Below, piece after piece: positions 1 through 6,009 of a stretch of 13,748 nucleotides of DNA. This DNA comes from JANNRW01 sp031401815 (GTDB taxonomy: Bacteria > Desulfobacterota > Desulfuromonadia > Geobacterales > DSM-12255): positions 1 to 13,748 of the forward strand of contig JANNRW010000419.1 of assembly GCA_031401815.1 (NCBI GenBank), read 5' to 3'. Each line of letters opens with the position of its first letter. Within the stretch, counting starts at the first letter, position 1. A model generated the notes under the pieces. The model ran no database searches, was not told where the DNA came from, and worked only from the letters and a program-made list of their open reading frames with translations. The translations under genes were made by a program, and so were the position numbers.

Positions 1-262
1 CCTTGATCGGCTCACCACGCCCCATCTGGGAGGTAGCTGAAGAGATGAAGAGCGGCTGGCCACCCAGCTGGTAAACCCCGACTTCAAAGGAGACCCTGGT
101 ACGGGTAGACGACTTTTCAAAAATAAGCGCTACACTTTTCCCTTTGAGAAGATGATGCTGCTCGCCACTCTTCTGCTTGGCTTTCAGCTCTTTTGTCAGG
201 ATGAGAAGGGCATTGAGTTCAGCCTTGCTGAACTGGTTTAACGCTAAAAAATCCTGTTTCAT
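1..262 (-). CDS. argF: ornithine carbamoyltransferase, N-terminal part (runs off left edge)
   Basis: Transfers the carbamoyl group of carbamoyl phosphate to ornithine to give citrulline, in the cytoplasmic arginine pathway. Only the first 87 codons are in the window. The translation begins MKQDFLALNQFSKAEL and contains EKSSTRTRVSFEVG, the carbamoyl-phosphate binding loop (STRTR) of transcarbamoylases. SATSQMGRGEPIK follows near the edge, at the position of the conserved segment after the first beta-strand. The ATG at 262-260 is chosen because an AAAGGATG ribosome-binding stretch lies just upstream and the protein starts at the family's usual distance from STRTR. It is the third gene of argB-argD-argF, separated from argD by a palindromic repeat. 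Aspartate carbamoyltransferase is excluded by the neighbours and by the N-terminal sequence. Family assignment is firm; the C-terminus is unseen. Confidence 0.93.
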   Translation of the reverse strand, partial: MKQDFLALNQFSKAELNALLILTKELKAKQKSGEQHHLLKGKSVALIFEKSSTRTRVSFEVGVYQLGGQPLFISSATSQMGRGEPIK

Positions 263-274
263 TTTTTCATCCTT

Positions 275-335
275 TGTAGGGGCGCATGGCATGCGCCCTT
301 CTTGAGGTTGAGGGCGAACGCCGTTCGCCCCTACA
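275..335. repeat. GC-rich palindromic intergenic repeat between argD and argF
   Basis: The outer arms TGTAGGGGCG (275-284) and CGCCCCTACA (326-335) are exact reverse complements. Inside are two further hairpins, GGCGCATGGCATGCGCC (281-297) and GGGCGAACGCCGTTCGCCC (312-330). It fills almost the whole argD-argF gap. Positions 277-285 (GTAGGGGCG) match the start of the second palindrome at 2611, so the two probably belong to one dispersed family. There is no U-tract, so it is not a canonical terminator, though it could stabilise or process the operon mRNA. Confidence 0.75.
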
Positions 336-336
336 A

Positions 337-1533
337 TTAGATCTCTGACAATATTCCCGCAAGTATGGCAATCATCTCATCTACCTCCGCCTTGCTGACA
401 ATCAGAGGTGGCACGAAACGGAGCACTGTATCGTGAGTTACGTTGAGGAGAAGTCCCCTTTCGTGACCGGCTTTGACGATATCTCCACCAGGGATGGTCA
501 ACCCCATACCGATCATCAGGCCGATCCCCCGCACATCTCTAACCAGTGACGGGAATTTTTTCTGCAACCCCTCAAGCTCTCCCAGGAGATACTCCCCCAT
601 CTCTTCAGCATGATTGAGCACGCCATCTTCGAGCAATGTTCGGACAGTTGCCAGAGCAGCAGCGCAGACCAGCGGGTTACCACCGAACGTGGAGCCGTGG
701 GTGCCGGGGACAAAGGCAGCAGCAACCTCTTTCCTGGCCAGCATGGTGCCGATGGGCGCACCTCCGGCCAGAGCTTTTGCAAGTGTCATGATATCCGGAG
801 TGATATTGAAATGTTCATGTGCAAAAAGTTTTCCGGTTCGTCCCATCCCGACCTGAACCTCGTCCAGAATGAACAACAGATTGTGCCGGTCACACAATTC
901 TCTCACTTTTGCCAGGTAGTCCGGAGCAGGGATGTTTACCCCCCCCTCACCCTGGATCGGCTCCAGCATTACTGCACAGGTGTCGTCTGTAACTGCTGCT
1001 GCCATTGCTTCAATGTCATTGAACGGTACGTGGCTGAAGCCGTGGAGCAGCGGATCGAAGAAGCGCTGCACCTTCTCCTGGCCGGTGGCGGAAACTGTCG
1101 CCATTGTTCGGCCATGAAACGAATCCGCAGCAGTGATAATCCCATAGCGTTCCGGCCTGCCGGTTGTATCGCGACTGTACTTTCGCGCCAGCTTGATGGC
1201 TGCTTCATTCGCTTCAGCGCCTGAATTGCAGAAAAACGCCTGATCCGCAAAAGAATTTGCGCAAAGGAGTTCCGCAAGTTCGATCTGCTGGGGGATCTGA
1301 TAATAATTGGAGCAGTGGATCAGAGTCGCAGCCTGCTCCTGAAGCGCCTTTACAACCTTTGGATGGCAGTGTCCAAGGTTGTTGACCGCCACACCTGCAA
1401 GAAAGTCGAGATATCGTTTTCCGTCAGCATCCCAGATTACGCACCCTTCACCCCTTACCGGAACAATAGGATATCTGCCATAAGTCTTCATTATGTATTT
1501 GTCTGATTTTTCAATCCACTGTTCAGAATTCAT
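337..1533 (-). CDS. argD: acetylornithine aminotransferase (PLP-dependent, class III)
   Basis: Converts N-acetylglutamate semialdehyde plus glutamate to N-acetylornithine plus 2-oxoglutarate in the cytoplasm; the family often also serves N-succinyl-diaminopimelate transamination. From the chosen start it is 398 aa, normal for ArgD. Visible family features are the N-terminal YGRYPI..RGEG segment, FFCNSGAEANEAAIKLAR (phosphate binding), SFHGRT, LDEVQVGMGRTGK with the PLP-contacting Asp near residue 224, and TLAKALAGGAPIG with the Schiff-base Lys near residue 253. The frame stays open to a TTG at 1572 that overlaps the argB stop. The ATG at 1533 is preferred because AGGAG lies five bases before it and MNSEQWIEKSDKYIMKTYGR is a typical ArgD N-terminus. 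The start is 35 nt after the argB stop, which suggests co-transcription. Confidence 0.95.
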   Translation of the reverse strand: MNSEQWIEKSDKYIMKTYGRYPIVPVRGEGCVIWDADGKRYLDFLAGVAVNNLGHCHPKVVKALQEQAATLIHCSNYYQIPQQIELAELLCANSFADQAFFCNSGAEANEAAIKLARKYSRDTTGRPERYGIITAADSFHGRTMATVSATGQEKVQRFFDPLLHGFSHVPFNDIEAMAAAVTDDTCAVMLEPIQGEGGVNIPAPDYLAKVRELCDRHNLLFILDEVQVGMGRTGKLFAHEHFNITPDIMTLAKALAGGAPIGTMLARKEVAAAFVPGTHGSTFGGNPLVCAAALATVRTLLEDGVLNHAEEMGEYLLGELEGLQKKFPSLVRDVRGIGLMIGMGLTIPGGDIVKAGHERGLLLNVTHDTVLRFVPPLIVSKAEVDEMIAILAGILSEI

Positions 1534-1568
1534 CTGTTCTCCTGACTCCTGATCCCTTACTACTGCCT

Positions 1569-2444
1569 TCAAATTATCTCCGTACCTACCCCGACGTCAG
1601 TAAATATCTCAAGCAGCACCGCGTGCTTGACTCTGCCGTCAACGATATGCGCCTTTTTGGCTCCTTCCTTCAAAGCATCCACGCAGCACTCTACCTTCGG
1701 GATCATCCCTCCGGAGATGGTTCCGTCATCGATCAGACCCGGCACATTTGCCAGCTGAATGCTGCTGATGAGTTTTCCACTCTTCTCTTTCACCCCGTCA
1801 ACATCAGTCAGGAGCATCAGCTTTTCAGCCTTGAGCGCCCCGGCAATTTTACCGGCAACCAGGTCGGCATTTATATTGTAGCTCTCGCCATTAATGCCGA
1901 CCCCGACCGGAGCAATGACAGGCAGGAACTTGCCATGCTCCAGGGTATGTATCACTTCCTGGTTTACCTTGACAACTGTGCCGACAAAGCCGATATCAAC
2001 CATCTCAACGCTGCCATCGGCGTTTTTTATCTCCTGGAGCATCTTCTCGCAGAGGAGCAGGTTGCCGTCCTTGCCGGAGAGCCCCACAGCCCGGCCGCCA
2101 TGCTGATTGAGATATCCGACGACCTCCTTGTTGACCTGTCCGGTCAGCACCATTTCGACAACCGCCATGGTCGCCTCGTCTGTAACCCGCATGCCACGGA
2201 CAAACTCGGATACAATGCCGTAACGCTTCAGAGTTTCGTTTATCTGCGGACCACCGCCATGAACGACCACCACATTAATGCCCAGGGATCGGAGCAGAAT
2301 CACATCAAGGGCGAAGGACTCCTTCAGAGCTTCATCGGCCATGGCATGACCGCCATATTTTATAACTACCGTCTTGCCAGCAAAGCGCCGGATATACGGC
2401 AGCGCCTCCATCAGGGTGTTTGCCTTGTCGATAATTGCCTGCAT
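1569..2444 (-). CDS. argB: acetylglutamate kinase, arginine-sensitive type
   Basis: Phosphorylates N-acetyl-L-glutamate with ATP, the second step and usual control point of arginine synthesis. At 291 aa it is full length. Motifs: VIKYGGHAM (catalytic Lys near residue 29), VVVHGGGPQI (substrate loop), VGLSGKDG, NINADLVAGKIAGAL, LLTDVDGV, GGMIPKVECC, and the C-terminal DGRVKHAVLLEIFTDVGVGTEI. The N-terminal stretch before KYGG (MQAIIDKANTLMEALPYIRR) is the extra helix that, in hexameric enzymes such as those of Pseudomonas aeruginosa and Thermotoga, links dimers and permits arginine feedback inhibition; E. coli ArgB lacks it. Feedback inhibition here is inferred from that helix. The ATG at 2444 has AAAGGGAACC before it. 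First gene of the arg operon. Confidence 0.96.
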   Translation of the reverse strand: MQAIIDKANTLMEALPYIRRFAGKTVVIKYGGHAMADEALKESFALDVILLRSLGINVVVVHGGGPQINETLKRYGIVSEFVRGMRVTDEATMAVVEMVLTGQVNKEVVGYLNQHGGRAVGLSGKDGNLLLCEKMLQEIKNADGSVEMVDIGFVGTVVKVNQEVIHTLEHGKFLPVIAPVGVGINGESYNINADLVAGKIAGALKAEKLMLLTDVDGVKEKSGKLISSIQLANVPGLIDDGTISGGMIPKVECCVDALKEGAKKAHIVDGRVKHAVLLEIFTDVGVGTEII

Positions 2445-2485
2445 CTGGTTCCCTTTAAAGCTGAAATATGGCCGGAAAGTGCATA

Positions 2486-2513
2486 ACTATAGCAAAATGC
2501 GGGAAATAATCAA
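2486..2513 (-). promoter_or_regulatory. putative sigma-70 promoter for argB
   Basis: On the minus strand, TTGATT (2513-2508) and TATAGT (2491-2486) are separated by 16 bp. This places transcription start near 2479, about 35 nt before the argB ATG. The -35 matches consensus at 4 of 6 bases and the -10 at 5 of 6. No ARG box or leader attenuator was recognised. The rest of the gap upstream, to 2736, holds only the palindromic repeat at 2611-2663. Confidence 0.5.
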
Positions 2514-2610
2514 TGATTGAGAGCGTTGAGGGGAGATTTTATTCTGTTTAGCTGTTGACCTTAAGAAGAGATATAAGAAGTTTTTGCTCTGGTAATTAAA
2601 TATTTGAATG

Positions 2611-2663
2611 GTAGGGGCGGCGCTTGCTCCGCTCAATCGGGGCGCGGCAAGCACCGCCCCTGC
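2611..2663. repeat. GC-rich palindromic intergenic repeat upstream of argB
   Basis: The left arm GTAGGGGCGGCGCTTGC (2611-2627) pairs with GCAAGCACCGCCCCTGC (2647-2663), with one mismatch and one G-T pair, around a 19-nt loop that is itself GC-rich. It shares the GTAGGGGCG start with the palindrome at 275-335 and lies in an otherwise AT-rich gap. It probably belongs to the same dispersed repeat family; function unknown. Confidence 0.7.
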
Positions 2664-2736
2664 ATAAGGGGTTTGAATGTATAATCACCGGAGCAATAAT
2701 TGGGAAATGTGATGTAGGTGGTTATGGAAGGGGTGG

Positions 2737-2919
2737 TCATGGGGTTTTCACGGCTTTCGGGGAAATAGCAACCCACTTGCTGCTGTCGGTCGGATGATAG
2801 ATATAAATCGCCTCGTCGTCAAAACCGTTCCATCGTGCATCTTCACCGGCAATAGCAATTGCCTCGTCAATCCGGTCGCGGAGGTCTTTGAGAGTTGGGG
2901 CGGGTTGCAGGATTTGCAT
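2737..2919 (-). CDS. small hypothetical protein, 60 aa
   Basis: Unrecognised acidic protein: MQILQPAPTLKDLRDRID at the N-terminus, then EAIAIAGEDARWNGFDDEAIYIYHP and a KWVAISPKAV tail. There is no signal peptide or membrane segment. A predicted helix (LKDLRDRIDEAIAIAGED) is followed by alternating hydrophobic residues that look like beta-strands. The ATG has GGGAG six bases upstream, and the reading frame is cleaner than the overlapping alternative, so I think it is a real gene. It lies downstream of and parallel to the RhuM-Fic gene, 101 nt after its stop, with a perfect 28-bp palindrome just before it. It might be the regulatory or antitoxin partner of the Fic protein, but nothing in the sequence proves that. 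Confidence 0.6.
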   Translation of the reverse strand: MQILQPAPTLKDLRDRIDEAIAIAGEDARWNGFDDEAIYIYHPTDSSKWVAISPKAVKTP

Positions 2920-2951
2920 GATTGGCTCCCTTTGTCCTTCATTTTGTGGTT

Positions 2952-2979
2952 ATCATATCGGTGACGTCACCGATATGAT
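2952..2979. promoter_or_regulatory. perfect 28-bp palindrome, probable operator
   Basis: ATCATATCGGTGAC is followed directly by its exact reverse complement, with the centre between 2965 and 2966 and no loop. It lies 32 bp upstream of the 60-aa gene's ATG and 41 bp past the RhuM-Fic stop. There is no T-tract on either side, so it is not an intrinsic terminator. On the minus strand a TATGAT -10-like hexamer overlaps its downstream edge, which would suit an operator controlling the small gene. It could also be a recombination site. Confidence 0.6.
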
Positions 2980-3020
2980 CGTTGATCCGTAGACCACTGT
3001 TAAAGCAGGCAGAGCCGTCT

Positions 3021-4019
3021 TCAGTCGTTCTTCCGGTTAATCAGATTCACAATCACCTTGACGATGGTCTCCTTTTCTTCCGGCCTGCTTTCGGCAATAA
3101 GAAGCGTCAGTGCCACCAGAGCGTTGTCAGCCAGGCGCTTGCTGCCGTCCGGGCGGTAGAGGATACCATTCATGCCGAGGAAGTAGATGAACAGGGCGGC
3201 GGCGATCCGCTTGTTGCCGTCGCTGAAGGCGTGATTCTTGACAACGAAATAGAGGAGGTTGGCACCCTTTTCTTCCACACTTGGGTAGAGTTCCTCGCCG
3301 CCAAAAGTCTGGTAGATGGCTCCCAGAGCGCTCTTGAACCCCTGATCCTTCTCATTGCCGAACAGTCCGTCAAATTCGCTCTTCATGGAGGTAACGATGC
3401 CGATTGCTTCATCGTAATCAATGATGTGCAGCGCCTTACTAGTTGTCTCTTCTATGGCCAGGGTGCCATGATCGTAGCGATCAAGCAGATTCAGGGCATA
3501 AGCGTAATCGGTGATGACTCGCAGCACGTCCTTGCCGGTATCGCTGACCAGTTCCTGATTGGTCAGAGTCCGGGCCAGCAGCTCCACGGTCTGCCGCATC
3601 GCCTGCAGCTTGGCGCTCTCCTCCCGCAGTCGCTGTTCGTTGACTGTATACCCCTTGACGATGTGGTCTTTCAATACTTTGGTAGCCCAGATGCGGAAAC
3701 TGCTCGCCTTGGCTGAATTGACCCGGTAGCCAATGGAAATGATCATGTCCAGGTTGTACAGCACCTGGCTTCGCTTGACCTCCCGTCCACCCTCAATTTG
3801 AACTCTTTCCATTTTGGAAACAGTTGCCAATGATTCAAGCTCTCCGCTTCCCAATATATTACGGACATGCTTCGAGACAGCCGGAACATTCACGTCAAAC
3901 AGTTCTGCAAGCTGAGACTGAGCAAGCCAGATTGTATCCTCGTGGAGGCTTACCTCAAGGCGTGTACTGCCATCTGGACTCTGATAAAGGATGATTTCAT
4001 TGGGGGATTTGCTTGTCAT
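3021..4019 (-). CDS. RhuM-type DNA-binding / Fic-Doc domain fusion protein
   Basis: 332 aa. The N-terminal two fifths match the virulence-protein RhuM family: TIWLAQSQLAELFDVNVPAV (residues about 29-48) is a helix-turn-helix, followed by SKHVRNIL, VKRSQVLYNLDMIISIGYRVNS and FRIWATKVLKDHIVKGYTVN. The C-terminal part is a Fic/Doc domain with HAFSDGNKR at residues 263-271, the catalytic His263 in the HxFx(D/N)(A/G)NKR signature. The Lys where AMP-transferring Fic proteins usually carry Gly resembles Doc, which phosphorylates EF-Tu; target and reaction here are inferred. RhuM-Fic/Doc fusions are known and occur in accessory regions. No Phd-like antitoxin lies upstream; the 60-aa gene is downstream. 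The ATG has AGGAG six bases before it. Probably toxin-like or regulatory. Confidence 0.88.
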   Translation of the reverse strand: MTSKSPNEIILYQSPDGSTRLEVSLHEDTIWLAQSQLAELFDVNVPAVSKHVRNILGSGELESLATVSKMERVQIEGGREVKRSQVLYNLDMIISIGYRVNSAKASSFRIWATKVLKDHIVKGYTVNEQRLREESAKLQAMRQTVELLARTLTNQELVSDTGKDVLRVITDYAYALNLLDRYDHGTLAIEETTSKALHIIDYDEAIGIVTSMKSEFDGLFGNEKDQGFKSALGAIYQTFGGEELYPSVEEKGANLLYFVVKNHAFSDGNKRIAAALFIYFLGMNGILYRPDGSKRLADNALVALTLLIAESRPEEKETIVKVIVNLINRKND

Positions 4020-4114
4020 GGGAAACTCCTGTGAGTTCGTGCAAAAAATGCAGCAACTGAAGTTAGCACAAATTCAAGGCTAGTAGAAGTGGTCTGCAGG
4101 TTTTACTGTCAGCG

Positions 4115-4143
4115 GCAGTTATCCGGCAACACCGGATAACTGC
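4115..4143. repeat. 12-bp perfect hairpin between two accessory genes
   Basis: GCAGTTATCCGG (4115-4126), loop CAACA, then CCGGATAACTGC (4132-4143). It lies 15 bp past the stop of the 142-aa gene and 95 bp before the RhuM-Fic start, both on the minus strand. The position suits a terminator for the 142-aa gene, but no U-run follows on the minus strand. It may be a Rho-assisted stop, an mRNA end-protecting hairpin or an operator. Confidence 0.55.
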
Positions 4144-4158
4144 AATAGCCGCGCATGG

Positions 4159-4587
4159 CTATCCATTTGTATGCGAAAGATTAATCGTACCGTCGCAATG
4201 TGGGCAGGCAGCAATATTCTCAGTCACCACCAACTTCCTTTTCCTGGCAAAGCCATCGTCCGAGATATACAGCTCCCAGCAGTCGCCGACTTCGCTCCCC
4301 TGCGCTCTCATAACGACTGATAGTCCAAAGTCCGGATATTCCCTCCTCATTTGCGCTATCACGACATTCACCAGTTTCGGCATGTTATAGGTCTTTTCGG
4401 AGCCGTCCCATTGAATGCTGCTATTGTCAGGCAGCAGCGCAAGGTCAATGTACGTCAGATCCATTGCGCCCCATTCCGGATGATCGCGGCAATCCTCACG
4501 CAAAATTTGCTTGATGGCTGAAAGCTGAGTTTCAGTCAATTTAGTATTGAACCGCAAAGAGCCCCTGAATTCAGTATGATACCCCAT
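4159..4587 (-). CDS. hypothetical protein, 142 aa
   Basis: No family recognised with confidence. The protein starts MGYHTEFRGSLRFNTKLTETQLSAIKQILREDC, has a tryptophan/aspartate-rich middle (IQWDGSEKTYNMPKLVNVVIAQMRREYPDFGL), and ends with a single CPHC pair (AACPHCDGTINLSHTNG) that could bind metal only with help from other residues or a dimer partner. The MGYHT..F opening recalls small phage-associated proteins of unknown role; this is an impression only. No signal peptide or membrane segment. The frame is open to a TTG at 4602, but the ATG at 4587 with GGAGG eight bases upstream is a better start. A short inverted repeat (TTGATG-GAGG-CATCAA, 4627-4642) lies upstream and may be an operator. 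It is divergent from the 58-aa/GNAT pair. Confidence 0.65.
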   Translation of the reverse strand: MGYHTEFRGSLRFNTKLTETQLSAIKQILREDCRDHPEWGAMDLTYIDLALLPDNSSIQWDGSEKTYNMPKLVNVVIAQMRREYPDFGLSVVMRAQGSEVGDCWELYISDDGFARKRKLVVTENIAACPHCDGTINLSHTNG

Positions 4588-4741
4588 TGCCACCCCCTCC
4601 AACCGCTTGCTTGAAGCTCTTATAGTTTGATGGAGGCATCAATTGTCGTCATGTTTATTTCTGTTATTTAAAGCTGTAGGGAGCTGAGACCCCTATGGAG
4701 CCCTCCAAAGCACGTTTCAAGTGCGCTGTCAAAGCAGAATA

Positions 4742-4771
4742 TTGACAATCCGTCTGACTGCACGCTATAGT
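4742..4771 (+). promoter_or_regulatory. sigma-70 promoter of the 58-aa/GNAT operon
   Basis: TTGACA (4742-4747), an 18-bp spacer and TATAGT (4766-4771): a perfect -35 and a one-mismatch -10. Transcription would start near 4778, giving a leader of about 15 nt that contains the GGAGG ribosome-binding site of the 58-aa gene. A compact strong promoter with a short leader is typical of autoregulated toxin-antitoxin operons. Confidence 0.7.
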
Positions 4772-4793
4772 AACAACATTGGAGGGTCTGAAC

Positions 4794-4970
4794 ATGCTGT
4801 ACACCTTGCACACAAATTCAAAACCGGCAGTCGGCAAAGAGGGGGAGAAAATTCTCCGCGCAACGAAATCCGGCAAGCCCATCGCCAACAAAGCTGCCAC
4901 CACCACCATTGAAACTATCGTCGCGCGCCATTCCAAGAAAATCGATGCCGGCAAAACCAAAGTTCGCTGA
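4794..4970 (+). CDS. small basic protein, 58 aa, possible antitoxin of the GNAT gene
   Basis: Unrecognised. MLYTLHTNSKPAVGKEGEKILRA opens the protein, followed by TKSGKPIANKAATTTIETIVARHSKKIDAGKTKVR; it is rich in Lys, Thr and Ala. Support for a real gene is good: a near-consensus promoter about 25 bp upstream, GGAGG eight bases before the ATG, and a stop inside the first codons of the following acetyltransferase gene (26-nt overlap). The frame extends to a TTG at 4779, but that would include the ribosome-binding site. By position it corresponds to the antitoxin of GNAT toxin modules. Those normally carry a ribbon-helix-helix protein of about 90 aa, and I see no clear ribbon-helix-helix pattern here. 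Antitoxin role is inference. Confidence 0.65.
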   Translation: MLYTLHTNSKPAVGKEGEKILRATKSGKPIANKAATTTIETIVARHSKKIDAGKTKVR

Positions 4971-5547
4971 TATAGACTTCTCCCCCGACTCTGTTCAACA
5001 GTGGACCCCTGATCTCCCCATAGGTCAGGGGTTTCGTTGTTCTCGCGGCGAATTCGTCTCTTTCTGGAGAAAAGGCAGGGTGCGCCGCGATGTCGAATCT
5101 TCCCTCTGTACCTGCTGGATCATCCGCAATAATAACGATCTCGCCGGATATCTGACACTGTCTGCCGACAAGCTGTCCGCTACGGACCGGGAACCTCTCC
5201 TTGGCGACGAAGACGTTCCATATCAAAGCTTCCCGGCGGTCAAGATTGGACTTCTTGCAAGCGATGATCGGGCAAAGGGGGTTGGCAAGGCGCTCGTGTT
5301 GTGGGCCTTGGAGTATGCGGCAATCGAGATCAGTCCCAGGCTGGGAGTGCGCTTCATGACTGTTGATGCTCTTTATGATCCTGATACGGGATATGACATC
5401 TCCGGCTATTATGCCAGATTCGGCTTTCAATATGCTAATCCAGGAGAATTTCTTCCTCCAGCCGATGGCTACAGAACCATGTATTTCGATCTACTCCCCT
5501 TGATTCAGGCATTTGCAAGTTCTGCTGATACCAATTCTTGTTCATAA
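4945..5547 (+). CDS. GNAT-family N-acetyltransferase, toxin-like
   Basis: 200 aa. The acetyl-CoA binding signature is visible: VKIGLLASDDRAKGVGKALV, where RAKGVGKAL fits R/Q-x-x-G-x-G/A. It is followed by the motif B-like stretch VRFMTVDAL and GYYARFGFQYA near the C-terminus. The layout FRCSRGEFVSFWR..LAGYLTLSADKL, then KIGLLA..RAKGVGKALV, then VDAL and YYARFGF, resembles TacT/AtaT-type toxins, which acetylate aminoacyl-tRNA and stop translation; that activity is inferred from likeness only. The frame opens at a TTG (4909), but the ATG at 4945 gives a family-like N-terminus (MPAKPKFADIDFSPDS). Its own ribosome-binding site is weak, so translation is probably coupled to the upstream 58-aa gene, which it overlaps by 26 nt. 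A GNAT enzyme with another substrate is possible. Confidence 0.8.
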   Translation: MPAKPKFADIDFSPDSVQQWTPDLPIGQGFRCSRGEFVSFWRKGRVRRDVESSLCTCWIIRNNNDLAGYLTLSADKLSATDREPLLGDEDVPYQSFPAVKIGLLASDDRAKGVGKALVLWALEYAAIEISPRLGVRFMTVDALYDPDTGYDISGYYARFGFQYANPGEFLPPADGYRTMYFDLLPLIQAFASSADTNSCS

Positions 5548-5553
5548 CTTATT

Positions 5554-5722
5554 GATATTACAATAATGTCTCGTGTCAAGGGCAGACCCCTCTAGTTCGA
5601 TATTACAATAATGTCTCGTGTCAAGGGCAGACCCCTCTAGTTTCGAGACCCCTCTAGTTTCGCGTGTCAAGGCAGACCCCTCTAGTTTCCGCCCCTCTAG
5701 TTTCCGGACCCCTCTAGTTTCC
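5554..5722. repeat. decayed tandem repeat array, 45-bp unit
   Basis: Two nearly identical 45-bp units start at 5554 and 5599. Each contains GATATTACAATAATGTC, which folds into a 7-bp hairpin with a CAA loop, followed by TCGTGTCAAGGGCAG and ACCCCTCTAGTT. After them come four progressively shortened copies of the CCCCTCTAGTTTC end, at about 5649, 5677, 5692 and 5709, one still preceded by GTGTCAAGGCAGA. In all, CCCCTCTAGTT occurs six times. Spacers are not unique sequences of constant length, so it is not CRISPR. It looks like repeated partial duplication of a terminal or REP-like sequence next to a mobile element. Confidence 0.85.
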
Positions 5723-5820
5723 GTGTCCCTGGCCTGTTCCTGGACTTAAACGTTATGGTCTGGTTTACCTGTAAAAGCAAAGCCGTCAACTCCTCGATAA
5801 TGCCGTGTTGCAAGAGACTG

Positions 5821-5978
5821 TCGGAAAGCCGTATGCGGGAAATCCGCACGTACGGTTTGACGAGGGGGAGCTGATTAATGCAACTATGGCAAAACTACTT
5901 AGGCACCGCCAAACGAAAGAGGCGGAAACAGACAAGTCAAGCCTAATGATGCAGTAATCTGCTCTCTACTCTACTGGC
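5821..5978 (+). mobile_element. 3' end of a group II intron (domains V-VI), no reverse transcriptase
   Basis: TCGGAAAGCCGTATGCGGG followed by AAATCCGCACGTACGGTTTG and GAGGGGGAGCTG is the characteristic 3' tail of bacterial group II introns. Domain V is clear (listed separately). The stretch after it can form a long stem, with AGCTGATTAATGCA (5869-5882) against TGCAGTAATCTGCT, TTAGGC against GCCTAA, and a CCGCC/GGCGG tip, as expected of an extended domain VI region. The end TCTCTACTCTACTGG resembles the 3' flank often seen in such introns. No intron-encoded reverse transcriptase/maturase frame or 5' intron end is present in the 270 bp upstream, which is taken by the repeat array and unexplained sequence at 5723-5820. 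It is therefore a truncated remnant; the exact 3' boundary is uncertain. Confidence 0.75.
5826..5858 (+). ncRNA. group II intron domain V hairpin
   Basis: The lower stem AAGCCGTA (5826-5833) pairs with TACGGTTT (5851-5858, one G-T). An upper stem TGCGG/CCGCA closes a GAAAT loop, and a two-base CG bulge lies on the 3' side. The AGC catalytic triad (5827-5829) is in place. This is the catalytic core of group II ribozymes and the basis for calling the surrounding sequence an intron remnant. Without domains I-IV it cannot splice by itself. Confidence 0.8.
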
Positions 5979-6009
5979 TAATGTCGTTTTTAGGCTTATT
6001 CGCTGTTTA

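Noticed and set aside
610..1224. Long plus-strand open frame opposite argD
   Set aside because: It is the antisense shadow of argD, has no ribosome-binding site and no recognisable domain.
1534..1572. Longer argD start at TTG 1572 with stop/start overlap to argB
   Set aside because: It adds 13 residues without family support, and the ATG at 1533 has a strong AGGAG at ideal spacing.
1623..2486. Plus-strand 287-codon open frame opposite argB
   Set aside because: It mirrors a confidently identified argB; its translation shows no family motifs and it would cover the argB promoter.
2982..3716. Plus-strand 244-codon open frame opposite the RhuM-Fic gene
   Set aside because: Antisense shadow of a gene with clear helix-turn-helix and Fic motifs.
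4915..5430. Minus-strand 171-codon open frame opposite the GNAT gene
   Set aside because: It lacks motifs; the plus strand has promoter, ribosome-binding site and acetyl-CoA motif.
5554..5722. Possible CRISPR array
   Set aside because: Repeats abut directly or decay in length; there are no unique spacers of constant size and no cas genes nearby.
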